64,000 nt of DNA from Massariosphaeria phaeospora (taxonomy: Eukaryota; Ascomycota; Dothideomycetes; Pleosporales), in NCBI GenBank assembly GCA_011032825.1, contig JAADJZ010000007.1, forward strand, positions 1,426,001 to 1,490,000. Reading direction: 5' to 3'. The notes beneath the pieces were generated by a model, which was not told the origin of the DNA, searched no databases, and saw only the letters and a program-made list of their open reading frames with translations. Of the stretch, positions 33,171 to 44,894 are shown in pieces. The translations under genes were made by a program, and so were the position numbers. Each line of letters starts with the position of its first letter. The stretch's first letter is position 1.

Positions 33171-36100
33171 GTCGGGAGGAGTCGACACAACAAAGCTGAA
33201 AGCGATATCACAGCTCTGGTGGGCGTGGAAAGCAAAGTGAAGAGGTCGTGTTGGTATTGGTCCTATAGCCGACGTGGAAGATGGATTCATGCCTTGCTGG
33301 ACCACTTCCGTCGCCGTCTGTCTGGATGGCTAATGGCGTGCCCACGGTGCAACATAGTCGCGCGGCGTCGTCGAGGGCAATGTCGAATGGCAGCGGGATT
33401 TCGAGTAGGCGACGGTTATGGTGAGAAAGCATGCGCTGTTGCGCAGCTCGAGAGCATCACGAGACTTGGGCAGGACGTCGGAATATGTGTGCTGGCCATA
33501 TGCAGTGCCCGAGGGCAAGAGAACCGCAGGGCCGGGAAGGGAGCGTCGGGGAACAGAAGAGGCTGCACGGCGTCGCGTGAGGGGGTGTAGGAAATGAGTG
33601 AATTTGGTGGGACTAAGAATAAAGTCATCAGACCCAGACCCGGCGCTATGGGCAGTGCGGAGAAGATCCCTGGCCTCAGCCCGGTGCGCGTGCGTCTGCG
33701 TCTGCGTCTGCGACTCTGGACTCTGCGCGTCCAAACGCTTGGGGGACGGACGAGAGCGTGTGCCAATTGGCCGCGCGGTCGAGACGCTGTTGTCAAGTCA
33801 AGCGGGCGACAGTGCGAGTTTCTGCATGGTGGACGCCCGATTCTGCGCGCGCACTGCGAGTCGAGGCCACACAGACGGCGACCGCATACGTAACTTTTTG
33901 CACGGCGCACACGAGGAGCGCTCGAGACGCGCCCTGGGAGATTTTCTCCGCCATGCGATGAGGCTTCGGGGCGAGGGCAGGGGTGCCAGGGCCCATCTTT
34001 CGCCTTGGAGATGACCGTGGCGATGCTCGAAGTGGCAATCGCTTGCGGCGTTTTGGACGATCCCGCTTGGAGTCTTGATCCTAGAATGCAAATATTGCCT
34101 CTCGCCCAACAGGAGCCCCCGGAATTCATGCTGCTTGCAAGTCCCGCTCGCCATGTGCTCAGGAGTGTGATCATCAGCCCTAAACACCGAGCAGGAGGAG
34201 GCGGGCGTTTTGAGTCTGCAGCCTATGTTTTCTTCTTTGCTCCGGGGCGATCGAAGCCGGAGCGTTACAAGTACGTCGTTGATCTTCTGCAGGCGCCTTC
34301 GAAGGCTCAACAACTAGCGAGATGCAGAGACAGCGAAGTTGCCTTCAGTTGACATCAAAGATTATCGATACATGTCTTTGCCATGCAGGGTCGCACGGGA
34401 GCATCGCAGCCGTCGGGACCCGGCGAGTGCAGCATCTCGATTCTACATACCTAGCAGACGATGAAATCTGGAGCATCAGATCGGCGGGCTGGGTCCCTTG
34501 GAGGAGAAGTGTTTGCGCCGAGCACGATTTCGAATCAGAACCATGCCCTGTTCCTGTCGAGGGGTTTTCCCATGAGAATCCTCGAAGCCTCACATTTTTG
34601 CTCCGCTTCTGTCCACTTTTCACGTCGCGACGCTCCGAAGCCTGGCAGTCCCAGTTTGCCGCAGTACCAAGACGCTGCCATGGATGGCTGACGACAGCTG
34701 CCGTTTTGCGACTGTGTGCCGCCTTGCAGTCTGTCAGTGCCTCTGTCTTCCTTCTGACAGGCCGAGGCTCTTGTGCTGCTGCATGTCCAGCTGTTGTCTC
34801 ACGGCGAGTGGAGCGAAAAAGTTTTCCCCACCGGACGACCAAGATGCTGTGGGTTGTCTGGGCACTATGGCTGACCGCTGTTGTTGGATCCTGTACGAAG
34901 TATGTGCGTTGATCCTGCACACCTGCAAGGCCCTACATCCCAGAGCCGTTATACGGAGTCGTTGCTTGCAAATATGCTGTGACCCAACTCCCCATCGGAG
35001 ACGACCGAGCTGCGAGAAGTGGCACACGATCATCGCTGTTCCTCTTACGTACTGGCACCACTCCAACCAGCCCTTCTCCTCCGAGGCGGGACGCGCATCG
35101 CCGAGCTCCAGCATTCAGTAGATGCGGTTGGTTATCAGCACTTCTGACCGCCGACAACCCTAACGGGACTTGGACACCGGGCGCCGAGTTCTTCACCGTT
35201 GAAGCCGTCCGGCCCAAGCGATGACGATATATGTGCTCGCAGTTTTGTTCTCGAACACCAGCCCGTTCGCTTCTGTGTGTCACTAGCAGAGAAGATCGAA
35301 GAAGCAATACTTAACTCGACATCAATAGGAGACGCTGAACTCCGAATGTCTGTCTCAGTCTGCCGCCATAGACTGGAGATCCATGCCAGCGAATAGCGTT
35401 AAACGCGCAGGCCATCCTTCGGCCGATATAGGAGAGCTGACGTTGCCGCGGGGCTTTCGAGCAATAAAAAAGTACATGATACATACCGACCACCCGTACA
35501 TGCACATGGGGCAAGTAAGCCTAGAGCAGCGCTGGGTATGTGTGGATTTAGAGTTTTAAAGTACATTTGACTAGCTGCACGGCATCTGCAAGCCATCATG
35601 TACACCGCATTGGCTTAATTGCTAGTCGAGCTGCTGGGTTCATCGTTCATTTGACAGTTGGACAAAACGCGGCTTGTTGGCTGTTTGATGGCCGCTGCTC
35701 TGGACGGTAAGAATACGGGGCATAAGCGCTACCAAGTGCTGAGGGGTTTGTTTCCCGCAACAGGAAAGTTTGGGGGCGGTGAGAGAGCGGGAAAGTTTCT
35801 GCGGTCGTATTACCTGTTATTTATTCAAGACAGATGCTCGTGAATGCACTGCTCGTGAATGCACTTTGCGCTGCAGCGTACATAGTTGCCCGCCCAGTAG
35901 TCAGCGGAATGGCAGGCGGGAGTGCGCGGAACCAACTGCATACATATATAGTGCGTACAGACACGACGCATCCCTGGGACAAGCATGAGTGATCGGACGA
36001 GTGGTGTGGTTGGACCTTTACGCGCCTTGTATTGAGATTCAGCGTCTGTTGAGTAAAACTCTGTTTAAAGTTCATTCTCAAGTTCCTCCAAGTCAAAGGC

Positions 36101-37237
36101 GAGTATTCTTCCGTCGCCTCTGCAGTGTGCTTTGGACATTCAATGCGTCGAACATTATCCCGAGTCGTAGTGTGCGGCTATCTCTAAGCTCTTCAGTCTC
36201 TCAGAGAACGAAATGCAGTTTTGGTGCCGGAACACAGTTAGCTGATATACAGTAAGAGCAGCTAGCCAGTAATAACGAAAAGTTAAAGAAAGCTACACAC
36301 AAACCTACTAGACGAAACAAACCACTGTAGGCCTCGCTATCGAAGCATTGCATCTTCCGTTTGGATCAAAAAAGTCAAGAAGGTCCCCATGCAGGTCACA
36401 GCACTACAGTAGCCAGCTACGACCAGTGACGTCTAGCTTCTCCAACACCGCTCTGCTCCCGACGAAGAACAATGACTTGGGGGTTGCGCCGGAAGATATC
36501 TCCAAGCCCTTTGGCTTCGCGCCAACTCGGAGTTGTGCCCACCCTGATGAAGTGATATGTCGAGCTACTTGAGATTAGAAGGTAGGGCATACGAGCTGGA
36601 GGTTGTAGAGGATGAATGCGAGGAGAGTGTGAGAGAAGTAAACCATACGATGAGATGAGGTAAGAATGTGTAGGCGTATCTAAACACCTCCTCACTTTTG
36701 CTCGTCCTGTTCACGTACTGCATGGTGTTTGTTACAAGGGTGTCCGTAAGTAATCTTGATGCTCTGATAACTGTGCCAGAATCATGTCTACTGTCCAGAC
36801 CTTGTGATGTCAGCTTTATAACCCGACCGCTGTAGGCATGGAAAGAAGTACGGGTCGTTGAGGTAGTTGTCTTCGGAGTGTAGAACCTATTGTCTCTATG
36901 GTATAGCGTGAGAGTGCAATTGTCATGTAGTTTTTAGGGCCACAGCTCTTTTTAAATGCAGTGCAATGCTGTTTATGCCAATCTAGAGTATTTGACTAGC
37001 GTGTAGGAAAGTAAGCATCAGTACTCGGTGGTCTACTGAATCTTACAATCCTCTAGCAGTTCTACATGCGCCTGCCGAAAAACCAAGTTCTCTTTTATGC
37101 CTCCGACAAATTGCAGCTCTATTAGACAAAAGAAGAACCGGCCAGTTCCCGCCCGCTATGCAAGTATAAGAGAACTTATGTGGTATACACATGTATTATG
37201 ATATGACACGGATCGAACCGTTAGGATTGTCGATGGG
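33171..37237. other. Four-kilobase stretch without a recognised gene
   Basis: Several frames above 130 codons occur on both strands (for example 33416-34174 minus, 34322-34912 plus and 34345-34920 minus). They overlap one another, are Cys/Arg/Ser-rich in the way of non-coding GC-rich DNA, and show no domain. Direct duplication GTGAATGCACT (35839-35863) is present. I see nothing I can support as a gene. Confidence 0.4.
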
Positions 37238-38386
37238 TCATATCTCTATACTGGCTTCTGAGCCGTATATCCGGTCTTCCACTCTTCGCATTAGCTTGTT
37301 CGTTTGCTCGGCTAGTGTCAGGGTGAGTATCTGTAGGATGTTAGCACTGCGCTCTGCGATATTATGAACATTTTGGTAGAACATACGGTATGTGGCAGGA
37401 TTCGGGCTAGATGCGCGAAGTAACCTTTGTACACGGCGAGAATGCCCTCCGTCTTCACGGTCCGATAGAGACAATCAAACGCTGAGCTGTACAGATTGCC
37501 CGTCTGGTTGTACATTCGCGACATGACCGTGTCCGGAGGATGCATAACACAGCAGACGACGAATCCACTAGCTGTGCTACTGGCAATGTGTAGAGGCATG
37601 CCCTCCTCCATCCCAAGATGTTTGACCAGCCGCCGCTTTGCGAAGAAGTATGTAGGGAGCTGCACCGAACTGCCGAACCCAGTTCGTATCATGGCCGGCA
37701 CTACGCCGCGGTATAGCCCCTTGAGACCCTCATGTCCGTATATCTGTCTGACTCCATCGAGCGCGTTCTTGTAGTGGTGCTGGGTGCCTACGGGTAGGAA
37801 TGGCGAATAGGACTGGAGACGGGTTTTGATGAGGAAGAACGGTGAGCCGGCCGCCGCGCCTAGAATGCCTGAAGCAGCGCCGGAGAAGAGGTTGATGCCA
37901 AAGGACTGGACAGTCGCGTCCTTGTATACGGCGTTCGTGAGCGTGTTGCGTACCGGCTCGTAGAAGCTCAACCGGCAACCGTTCAGCGTCATCTGGTAGA
38001 CATACTGCATGCGCATCAGTGACCATGCTCATACTGTCCGTTGTCCAGCGTGCGTACGTACTGCGCATCCGAGTCCTCGCAGCAAACCCTTGAAGCCTTC
38101 ATTCTTGACAATGACGCCGACGCCGTGGAAGACGCCCTTGTATAACCGCACAGATTCCTTCTTCGACTGTAGTTCTCCCTGCAACTGCAACCTGGCTGGC
38201 GTTAACGAGCTGCACGCCGCCAGGGTAAGACCATCACCGCGCACCGGATCTTGACGGTCTCGAATCCGTGGGTGACGGTGACCGCACCGCAGGCAGCAAT
38301 GCCACCAGCGATGAAAGATCTGAGATATTCAGTCAGCGTGCAGTCCATAAACCCACTGATTGTACACACCCGACAGTTGTTGCCAT
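37238..38386 (-). CDS. OAC1: Mitochondrial oxaloacetate carrier
   Basis: Oac1 is an inner-membrane carrier of the SLC25 family that moves oxaloacetate, sulfate and isopropylmalate. Exons are 38386-38370, 38319-38245, 38191-38062, 38004-37387 and 37330-37238 (introns 50, 53, 57 and 56 nt), giving 310 aa. Three tandem repeats of about 100 residues each hold two membrane helices. The repeat motifs read HGFETVKIRLQLQGE (first, with the usual Pro replaced), SPFFLIKTRLQSYSP (second) and HPPDTVMSRMYNQTG (third). The closing GLKGLYRGVVPAMIRTG and GILAVYKGYFAHLARILPHT blocks are classic. The NQTG after the third motif and the VTVTHGFETVKIR start point to the Oac1 branch. The call is by recall of family wording. 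It is divergent from SWD2. Confidence 0.9.
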
Positions 38387-38793
38387 GTCCACCCGTCTTC
38401 TGCGCCCGACTTTTTTAAGCCGCGTCGACGAGCGCAAGTATCTGCAATTAGACCTCAGGACGCAACCTGGTCCTTTGGCGATGACAGGAGAAGAAGCGGC
38501 GCGCCGGACGGTTTGCTTTAATGCCAGACGCTGACTGTGCGGCGTGCGTGCAACAAACTGACCTCAATAATGTTTAGACGTCAACTCCCGATTCCGGAGC
38601 TTTCCTGCGTGACGCTAGCGGCAGCGGCCCGAGCTCTCGAGAGCATTTCGCGAACTGGCAGGTGCGATAGATTGCGCCGGCTCGAGGCAGCAGCCCGCAA
38701 CGCCCCCGACTCTCTGCACTGCACCAGCACAGGACTCGACGCGATGAGACTGACTTCCATCCCCACCTAGGTGCTCCCCAGCCCCCCACCGCC
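38387..38793. promoter_or_regulatory. Shared promoter region of OAC1 and SWD2
   Basis: The divergent start codons are 407 bp apart. No open frame of interest lies between them except short overlapping ones. Both promoters must be here. I see no TATA box or known operator. Confidence 0.45.
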
Positions 38794-40015
38794 ATGGCCA
38801 TCGGCTCAGCAACCCCCGGCGCTCCACCACCTCCGGCAGGACCGCCGACCCAGAAGGTCAGCGACGTCATCACGACCTTCCGACCGACGCGGGTAAGCAC
38901 GTCTTCGACACCGCGAGGGTAACATTACTAACAACGCGGCGCTAGCGCTTCAAATCGCCCAGTTCCAGCACCGCCATCACCTCTCTCGACTTCGACGACA
39001 CCGGCGAGCTCGCTGTGATAGCACGCGACGACGACACGCTCCAGATCTACAACTGCAAAGAGGGGAAGCACGCCAAAGAGCTGCGGAGCCAGAAGTATGG
39101 CGTGACCCTCGCCAGGTTCTCTCACCATGCGCAGAGCATCATCCACACGAGCAACAAGATAGACGGTATGCTCTTGTCCTGCGTTGGCACAATGGTCGAA
39201 AACACTGACGGCCTATTACAGACACAATCCGCTTCCTTTCGACCCATGATAACTCTTACATCCGCTACTTCAAAGGCCATGCCGATACGGTAACCTCCAT
39301 CGCCCTCTGCCCATCCTCCGACTCGTTCATATCCTGCTCGCGAGATAAAACAGTCCGACTATGGGCGCTGAACTCGAACAGCCACCAAGGCCTGCTAAAG
39401 CTCCACGCGCCCTATCTCGCCGTGTACGACCCTTCGGCCACTGTCATAGCCATTGCTTCTCCGCCGACCCACTCCATCCTCCTCTACGACGTCCGCAACT
39501 ACGACAAGTCTCCTTTCGCGACCTTCGACTTGTTGGAATTAGAACAGCGATTTTTGTCCCAGGGGGGAGACTGGACCAAGATGGAATTCACGAACGACGG
39601 AAAGAATCTGGTAGTCTCCACGACCGGCAACGGACACTTCGTTCTGGATGCTTTTTCAGGCGAAATCTCGCATTTCTGCTACCGTAAAGCAGGACACTCG
39701 GGCAGACTCGCACCCGGCATCGTTACTCCAGGGAACTCCGCCAATATACCAAACGGGTCGACTCCAGCTACTGGACAGGGTGATGTATGCGTTACGCCGG
39801 ACGGTCAATATCTTGTAGGAGGTAGTGGAGAAGACGGCTTGCTTGTTTGGGACATCTCGAAAGCGCCGACCCCGAATAACTACCTCGAGCCAATGGAAGT
39901 CCTCCCCGGCCCTGGCAAAGCGGCTGTTGTCGGATACAACCCCAGGACGAACCTGCTGGCGTCAGCGGATCGGGACCTTTTGCTCTGGCATCCAGATCCG
40001 GATCTCATGATGTAA
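38794..40015 (+). CDS. SWD2: WD40 protein Swd2, COMPASS and CPF subunit
   Basis: Swd2 links the Set1/COMPASS histone H3K4 methyltransferase to ubiquitylated H2B and is also part of the cleavage and polyadenylation factor. Exons are 38794-38892, 38946-39165 and 39222-40015, giving 370 aa. The N terminus is Pro-rich, then TQKVSDVITTFRPTRRFK starts the propeller. WD repeats visible include AITSLDFDDTGELAVIARDD, FKGHADTVTSIALCPSSDSF with SCSRDKTVRLWAL, and GGSGEDGLLVWDISKAP. The SLDFDD opening and the GHxDTVTSI/SRDKTVRLW repeat are typical of Swd2. An insert (APGIVTPGNSANIPNGST) enlarges one blade as in other moulds. The last repeat is NLLASADRDLLLWHPDP. It is convergent with LAS1, with 493 bp between stops. 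Confidence 0.9.
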
Positions 40016-40508
40016 AGAGACCTCAGGAATTATATCAAGGAGATACTTACTACCCCGTGAAAGAGAAGATAAATGAATTATGAGATTGATGTCCGCCTAG
40101 AGAGTAGAGCAACACCTACCGGCCAGAGGTTTAAAGTATGGTCTATTTCGAGATTGACGGCGGTACGAATATCCCCATTCGATTGTATGTGGACTTGGTG
40201 ATGCTTTCTTCTAGTCCTATCATCGACGGAGTGGAGATGCGCTTCCAATTTCATTGGAATACCTTGTATGAAAGAATTGCGTGCCGTGGATACGCAACAG
40301 TGAGGAGGTAAGGAGCGTCATCAGTGGGTGGGTACCTGGGTCTCCATATATGCACTATGAGAACCCATGGCCGACGAGGAAGAGAGTCAGGGTCACCACG
40401 AGTGGTCAAGGCACATGTTTTCATACGGTCACATTTGGGTACATGCCTATAACAAGTAGAGGATATATTGACACACTCGTTAAATGCATGTGTTCCAAAG
40501 CTGGTTCC
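40016..40508. other. Intergenic between converging SWD2 and LAS1
   Basis: Two 3' untranslated regions meet here. No gene seen. Confidence 0.45.
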
Positions 40509-42177
40509 TCAACTATCATCTTCCCATCCCTTCGGCCACACCCCAATAGGTTGAGGTCTCCATAAGCCAACCACCTTCTGCGGTCCACGCAGCTTTTCTA
40601 TCCGACCACTATTCCCATTTGTGACCGTATTCTCAGATGCCGGTAACGCTGTTGCCATGTTCTCGACCTCGGTATCTTCACCCACAGCTGTCGCCGAAGC
40701 GCCCCGCTCGCCATCCACTTCCATCGCATCTTCACTTGTAGCCGCCTCTAGAACCGGCATCCATGCTGCGCGGTCCGGCAAATCCTCGTTTTCTAAGAGT
40801 GCCCTCGCCAGACGCAGATTCCAGTATGTAGGCGACGTGAATAGCGTGCCGAGCAGCTCCGTCACTACTCCGTGTTGCGAGGTCTTTTTCCTGGCTTCGC
40901 GCCATTCGCCAGATGATAGGATGTGCAGTAGCCAGAGGTAGAGCGCTTCCCTAACCGGATGGTCCTCTGTAGACGAATTACGCGGCGAACCGTTCATGAT
41001 GGCCAGCATACGTGTGACCATTATGTCGAGCAGAGGGGGCAGGGCGGCCGTAACAGCGCGGAGGAACGGCGTCCATATAAGAAAGGCGCCAGACATGCTG
41101 GTTCCGAACTTCCTGTCTGCGGGGAGAAGCGCCTTGTCGTCAACGAGCAGGGCAGCGAGAACGCCCTGGTTCGCCGCCGGGTTGTGGAAACAGAACGACG
41201 CGACAGCCGCGTCAGCAGCTTTCGAGCCGTCCCTTTTTCCCTGCCGCGTTTTGATCTCGCTCTTGCGCTCCCGGACGTACGTTTTCAGCAGCGATTGTAC
41301 GCGGTCCTTGACCTCCTTGCTGGAAATGGCTTGCCCGGCATTCTCGTGCGGCGCACCACCACCGCCTCGTTGCTTGTCGGCCGCAAATGCAATATCCAGG
41401 TGTGACCAGTACCACTCCCAGAGCCAGTCGAGGCTCTCCTTTGCGGCGCGTTTGAGCTCGTAGAGAGTTGGGAGGTGGCGGTGCACGATGCAGTGACGGG
41501 TTTCGAGGAGCGATTGCGGGAATTGGAGGGTGGTGCCGGGGGCGAACCAGACGGGGCGGGAGCGCGCGAGCTCGGTTTGCGTGTCTGAGATGCCGGTTAT
41601 GAATCTGATGGTGTTAGTTGGAGGGTTCTGTCTGCTTGGAACTGACGGGTTGGTTTGGGTGGTAGTATGGTGAAGGGGGTTGATAGTAGAAGCTGGAGGT
41701 CGATGTTCGTGGAAGAGGAAGCGGCCCCTGAAGTGAGTTATGGTAAATGGCATATGGCTGAGGCCTAGTACGACTTCAAAGCTCTATATGTACCCTACTT
41801 TCTGGTCCTCATGTCGGGGGTAGAATGATAAATTCGAAAGAGTTGTTGACCTACCTGGAGACCGCCGTACTATACAACAGCCGCAGCGAGTTGTGCGGAA
41901 GTACATTCCGCTCATCTTGCAGCACAGCATCGACGAGATCTGCCGTCGACTCCAGCAGCAGTGGTAGTTCTTGCTTGCGTACCCGCCATGCGAATACCTA
42001 CAACTGTAAGCTCTATCACACGTCAGGCTACGACACACCGTGTGAATGGAGACCTACCTTGTTCACAGCACACTGCCTCCTGTCCCCAGCGTCCACACCC
42101 GGATTATAGAGATCCCGCCTTAGCTGCAGAAGCTCGTCGCTATCCCGCCAAGGCGTAACAACAAATCGTACTGTCAT
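40509..42177 (-). CDS. LAS1: Las1 endoribonuclease of pre-rRNA ITS2 processing
   Basis: Las1 is the HEPN-type nuclease that, with Grc3, cuts ITS2 at site C2 during 60S maturation. Exons are 42177-42058, 41997-41855 and 41604-40509, giving about 452 aa. Exon 1 reads MTVRFVVTPWRDSDELLQLR, exon 2 VFAWRVRKQELPLLLESTAD. Exon 3 continues RFITGISDTQTELARSRPVW. The HEPN catalytic R-x4-6-H pair is visible as RHCIVH within LETRHCIVHRHLPTL, followed by KESLDWLWEWYW, both diagnostic of Las1. The C terminus carries the conserved tail PIGVWPKGWEDD. Intron 1 is 60 nt, while intron 2 is 250 nt, unusually long here, with a CTAAC branch site close to its acceptor. An extra tiny exon inside it cannot be ruled out. 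The first open frame of the third exon has no ATG of its own. Confidence 0.92.
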
Positions 42178-43106
42178 CCGGGCTTACGCGCTCGTACGAA
42201 GGCGCGACCAGGAGAGGAAAGCAATGCGTTGAGCCGGGAGAAAACCGCTCGAGGGAGTCGTGTTGGATTATTTTTTCTTTGGGACGGCCGCAGTCGATAT
42301 CCCGCACGTGAAGCTAGAAAACCCCCGATGTTGGGTGCAAAGTAGAAAGGGTTTAAGGTTATCGATTAGGTTCGCATACCCACCAATGGGAAGACCGAAG
42401 CCGACTAACGTGTTTTTGAGCCGCGGCCATCACGACTGCCCAAACGAGCAACACCGCTTCTGGCCGTTTTCAGCGTAGCTCCCAAGGTTGGAGAATTGCG
42501 GTGGGGTGGGCGGGCAATAGCCGGATACGACGGTGCTTTGAAGTTTGTAGAGCAGCGGGCGTAATACACCTTGTTACATACTCTAGCTAGGACCGGAGTT
42601 GGAGGCGTGGGCGGTGGGCGGTTCCTTGCTGCCCCGCCTGCACGCCTGGTTACCCGGATCGTTAGGACGAAGGTGGAAGGTGCAGCGAAAAGCGGAGTGA
42701 GACAAGGGCTATTTTGATCGACTCCTCCGTTGTCGCCTGTATCGGTGAGTGTTGAGGAAAAACTGGCTGATCTAATGCTGACTGGTGGAGTGTGATGGTG
42801 TTGGGATGTGCACCAAGGGACGGACGCGGTCATGGTCATGGTATAGTTCAAAGGATCATGATGATGGTACATATTTGCAGTAATAATCTGTGCGGCTATT
42901 ATATGGCTAGATTGTATAAGACATACTTTTGTACGTCATGCTTGCAACGCGAGCCACGGCTCGCTGCCAATGAAGGCGCGGGGTATCTGTAACAAAGTTC
43001 CCGGGTCCCAACGCCAATGCTATGCTAAAAAGTCCAGAAGGAAAAAATTGGACGACGAGTTGCTGGCAGAGATCAAATCCCATATGTTTGAAACTTGAGC
43101 TGCCGT
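42178..43106. other. Intergenic upstream of LAS1
   Basis: Contains the LAS1 promoter and the 3' side of the gene at 43107. A CACGTG palindrome lies near 42304. No gene seen; a Thr/Pro-rich minus frame over 42405-42872 has no recognisable feature. Confidence 0.4.
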
Positions 43107-44210
43107 TTATAGCCACCCGTAACCCAATCCAGCGTCCCGCACTGGCATTGAGGGGTGCTTGAGTTGTTGAAACCACCATTCCTTAGTGTAGTTCTCATCC
43201 TCGTCGAAGAAAAAGCTTTGCCCCTCCATATTCCCGGGAGTGTGCGGCTTGATGTTGACCGGCACCTGCTCGGCCTCTTTCACTGGTAGCTCCTCCACAC
43301 TACCGTCGTCTGAGCTTGCGTCATCGAGTTCTTCTTCGTCTTCGTCCTCCTCGGGTGGTTGCCACGTTTCTTCTAGCTTTAGTCCTTTACCCGTTCCCTC
43401 CACCAATCCAGATACGTTCCATGAGAGACTCGGGTCTGGGGCATCGTACAATCCCATGCCAACCAACTCTCTTCCTGCGTCCACCATTTCCATATCTTGT
43501 TCGTCCCCTTGCCTGGTAGCTGTGGGATGTTGGATGGGCAGAAAATCGGTGGATGCTTGCTGGGAGTTGGAAATTTGAGACTGGTTGTTGCGGGCCCATT
43601 CTTGTAGATACCACGGCATAGCGTCAGTAGCAGGTGTCGAATAGGTCGATGGAGCATATGATTTCCGCGAGGGCTCCTGCCAGCTGTAATCGGAATGTTG
43701 GGAATCCCGGTGTGGGTCATGAGCAGCATAATTGGGCATTTGTTCGGGATGCATCGAGTTTCGAGCAGAGATTGAGTAAAAATCGGAACTTTGAACAGAA
43801 TCTCGTGTGGAGGTCGAGTCATGCCGCGACCAGTCCTGTCCAGGCGATTGCTCAGTCATCGTCGCACCAGAGGGTACGTGAAAATGTGCTGATGAAGGAT
43901 GCCAACTCAAAGGCCGAGACAGCTCTGGTCGAGATGGTGCGGCGGGCTGATCCTCCATTATCTGCTCATCTCCCGAGACTCCAAACATCATATTGAAGTG
44001 GTCGTCCAAAGTTGCATATCGTTTCGTGCCAGAGGTAGTTTTCCTTCTCTCCAATGTCATGGGGCTGTTGTGAATGCTCCTGGGTTTTTCGATACGGGAA
44101 GACCGACAACCAGGCGGGCCAGCTGAGCTGCGACATGTACGTCGAGGGGATGGTAGTTGTGTAGAGAGGGAGTTGGCGGCTCCGTGTGTTGGAGACACGG
44201 AAGAGATCAT
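43107..44210 (-). CDS. Conserved fungal protein of unknown function
   Basis: A single exon of 367 aa starts at ATG 44210 (MISSVSPTHGAANSL). Most of the chain is disordered, rich in Ser, Pro, Gln and His, with an acidic run (EEDEDEEELDDASSDDGS) at about residues 290-310. The end is sharply different and is the conserved part: SFFFDEDENYTKEWWFQQLK followed by HPSMPVRDAGLGYGWL, with paired Trp and a Gly-rich finish. I recognise this C-terminal block from other mould proteins but know of no assigned function. A middle block, RELVGMGLYDAPD, is also conserved-looking. No membrane segment or catalytic motif is seen. A short linear docking role for the C terminus would fit but is inference. Confidence 0.75.
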   Translation of the reverse strand: MISSVSPTHGAANSLSTQLPSPRRTCRSSAGPPGCRSSRIEKPRSIHNSPMTLERRKTTSGTKRYATLDDHFNMMFGVSGDEQIMEDQPAAPSRPELSRPLSWHPSSAHFHVPSGATMTEQSPGQDWSRHDSTSTRDSVQSSDFYSISARNSMHPEQMPNYAAHDPHRDSQHSDYSWQEPSRKSYAPSTYSTPATDAMPWYLQEWARNNQSQISNSQQASTDFLPIQHPTATRQGDEQDMEMVDAGRELVGMGLYDAPDPSLSWNVSGLVEGTGKGLKLEETWQPPEEDEDEEELDDASSDDGSVEELPVKEAEQVPVNIKPHTPGNMEGQSFFFDEDENYTKEWWFQQLKHPSMPVRDAGLGYGWL

Positions 44211-44877
44211 CGTGGCAGGGAGCTATTGTATGCAAACGGTTTGTATTAAGGAAGCCGACAGGTTTTCCGGAGGGTCACAAATAGTAGGATAGCAACATGA
44301 CACTAGACATGGCAATCCGAGGGCATCTGCATAGGTATATGATATGCCAAGACATATAGACAGATGGAGAAGGAAGGTTGGGATATTATAGAGGACTGTC
44401 CACCTTGCGGCACAAGTCAGGGTAGACAGGCTAAGACTAACAGGAAACTGCTTGAGAGTGAACTAAGAACGGGATGAATGCAGACCAGGAGCGGTGGGGT
44501 ATGACTATACGGGGCCGTCAAGGGATGGATGGCTCCAGGAAGGAACGGCGTTGTGGCCGGGCAGGGCCGAGTGGCACGCACGCACGGCTGGAACGCGAGG
44601 AGGAGCTGATCAACGAGCTCATTTTGGAGGCAGGCGGCGAAAAGAAACACCCAGGGTGACCAAATCACAGGGCAGCAGGCGCAAGAGACATTGTCGCGCG
44701 CGGGTATGTATCATGGCGCAAGCTCCGTTGGTAGCGGACCGGGACTTGCGGTGCGACTCTCAGCTGGCTTGCGCGAGGGATCAAGGCGGTCAACTAGCCG
44801 TCTCGGTCGTTGTCCAGGACATGCAGGGGTGCCCAGAGGGTGGCCGCAGCTAGGCAAAGTTTAGCCGCTCGAGCGCA

Positions 44878-44894
44878 GGGAGGGTAGGGTGGGG
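44878..44894 (+). other. G-quadruplex motif
   Basis: Four runs of at least three G separated by one or two bases (GGGAGGGTAGGGTGGGG), followed by more GG steps up to 44913. This fits the standard four-tract pattern. No gene start is adjacent. Confidence 0.75.

Noticed and set aside
33416..34174. Open minus frame of 252 codons
   Set aside because: Overlaps other long frames on both strands, composition like random GC-rich DNA, no domain and no intron logic.
34322..34920. Overlapping plus and minus frames of about 195 codons
   Set aside because: They mirror each other, and neither shows protein character or a family motif.
37196..37246. tRNA-like B box (GGTTCGATCC on the minus strand) with flanking GATATGAC/GTCATATC arms
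   Set aside because: No A box, anticodon arm or cloverleaf can be drawn, and the stretch overlaps the OAC1 stop codon.
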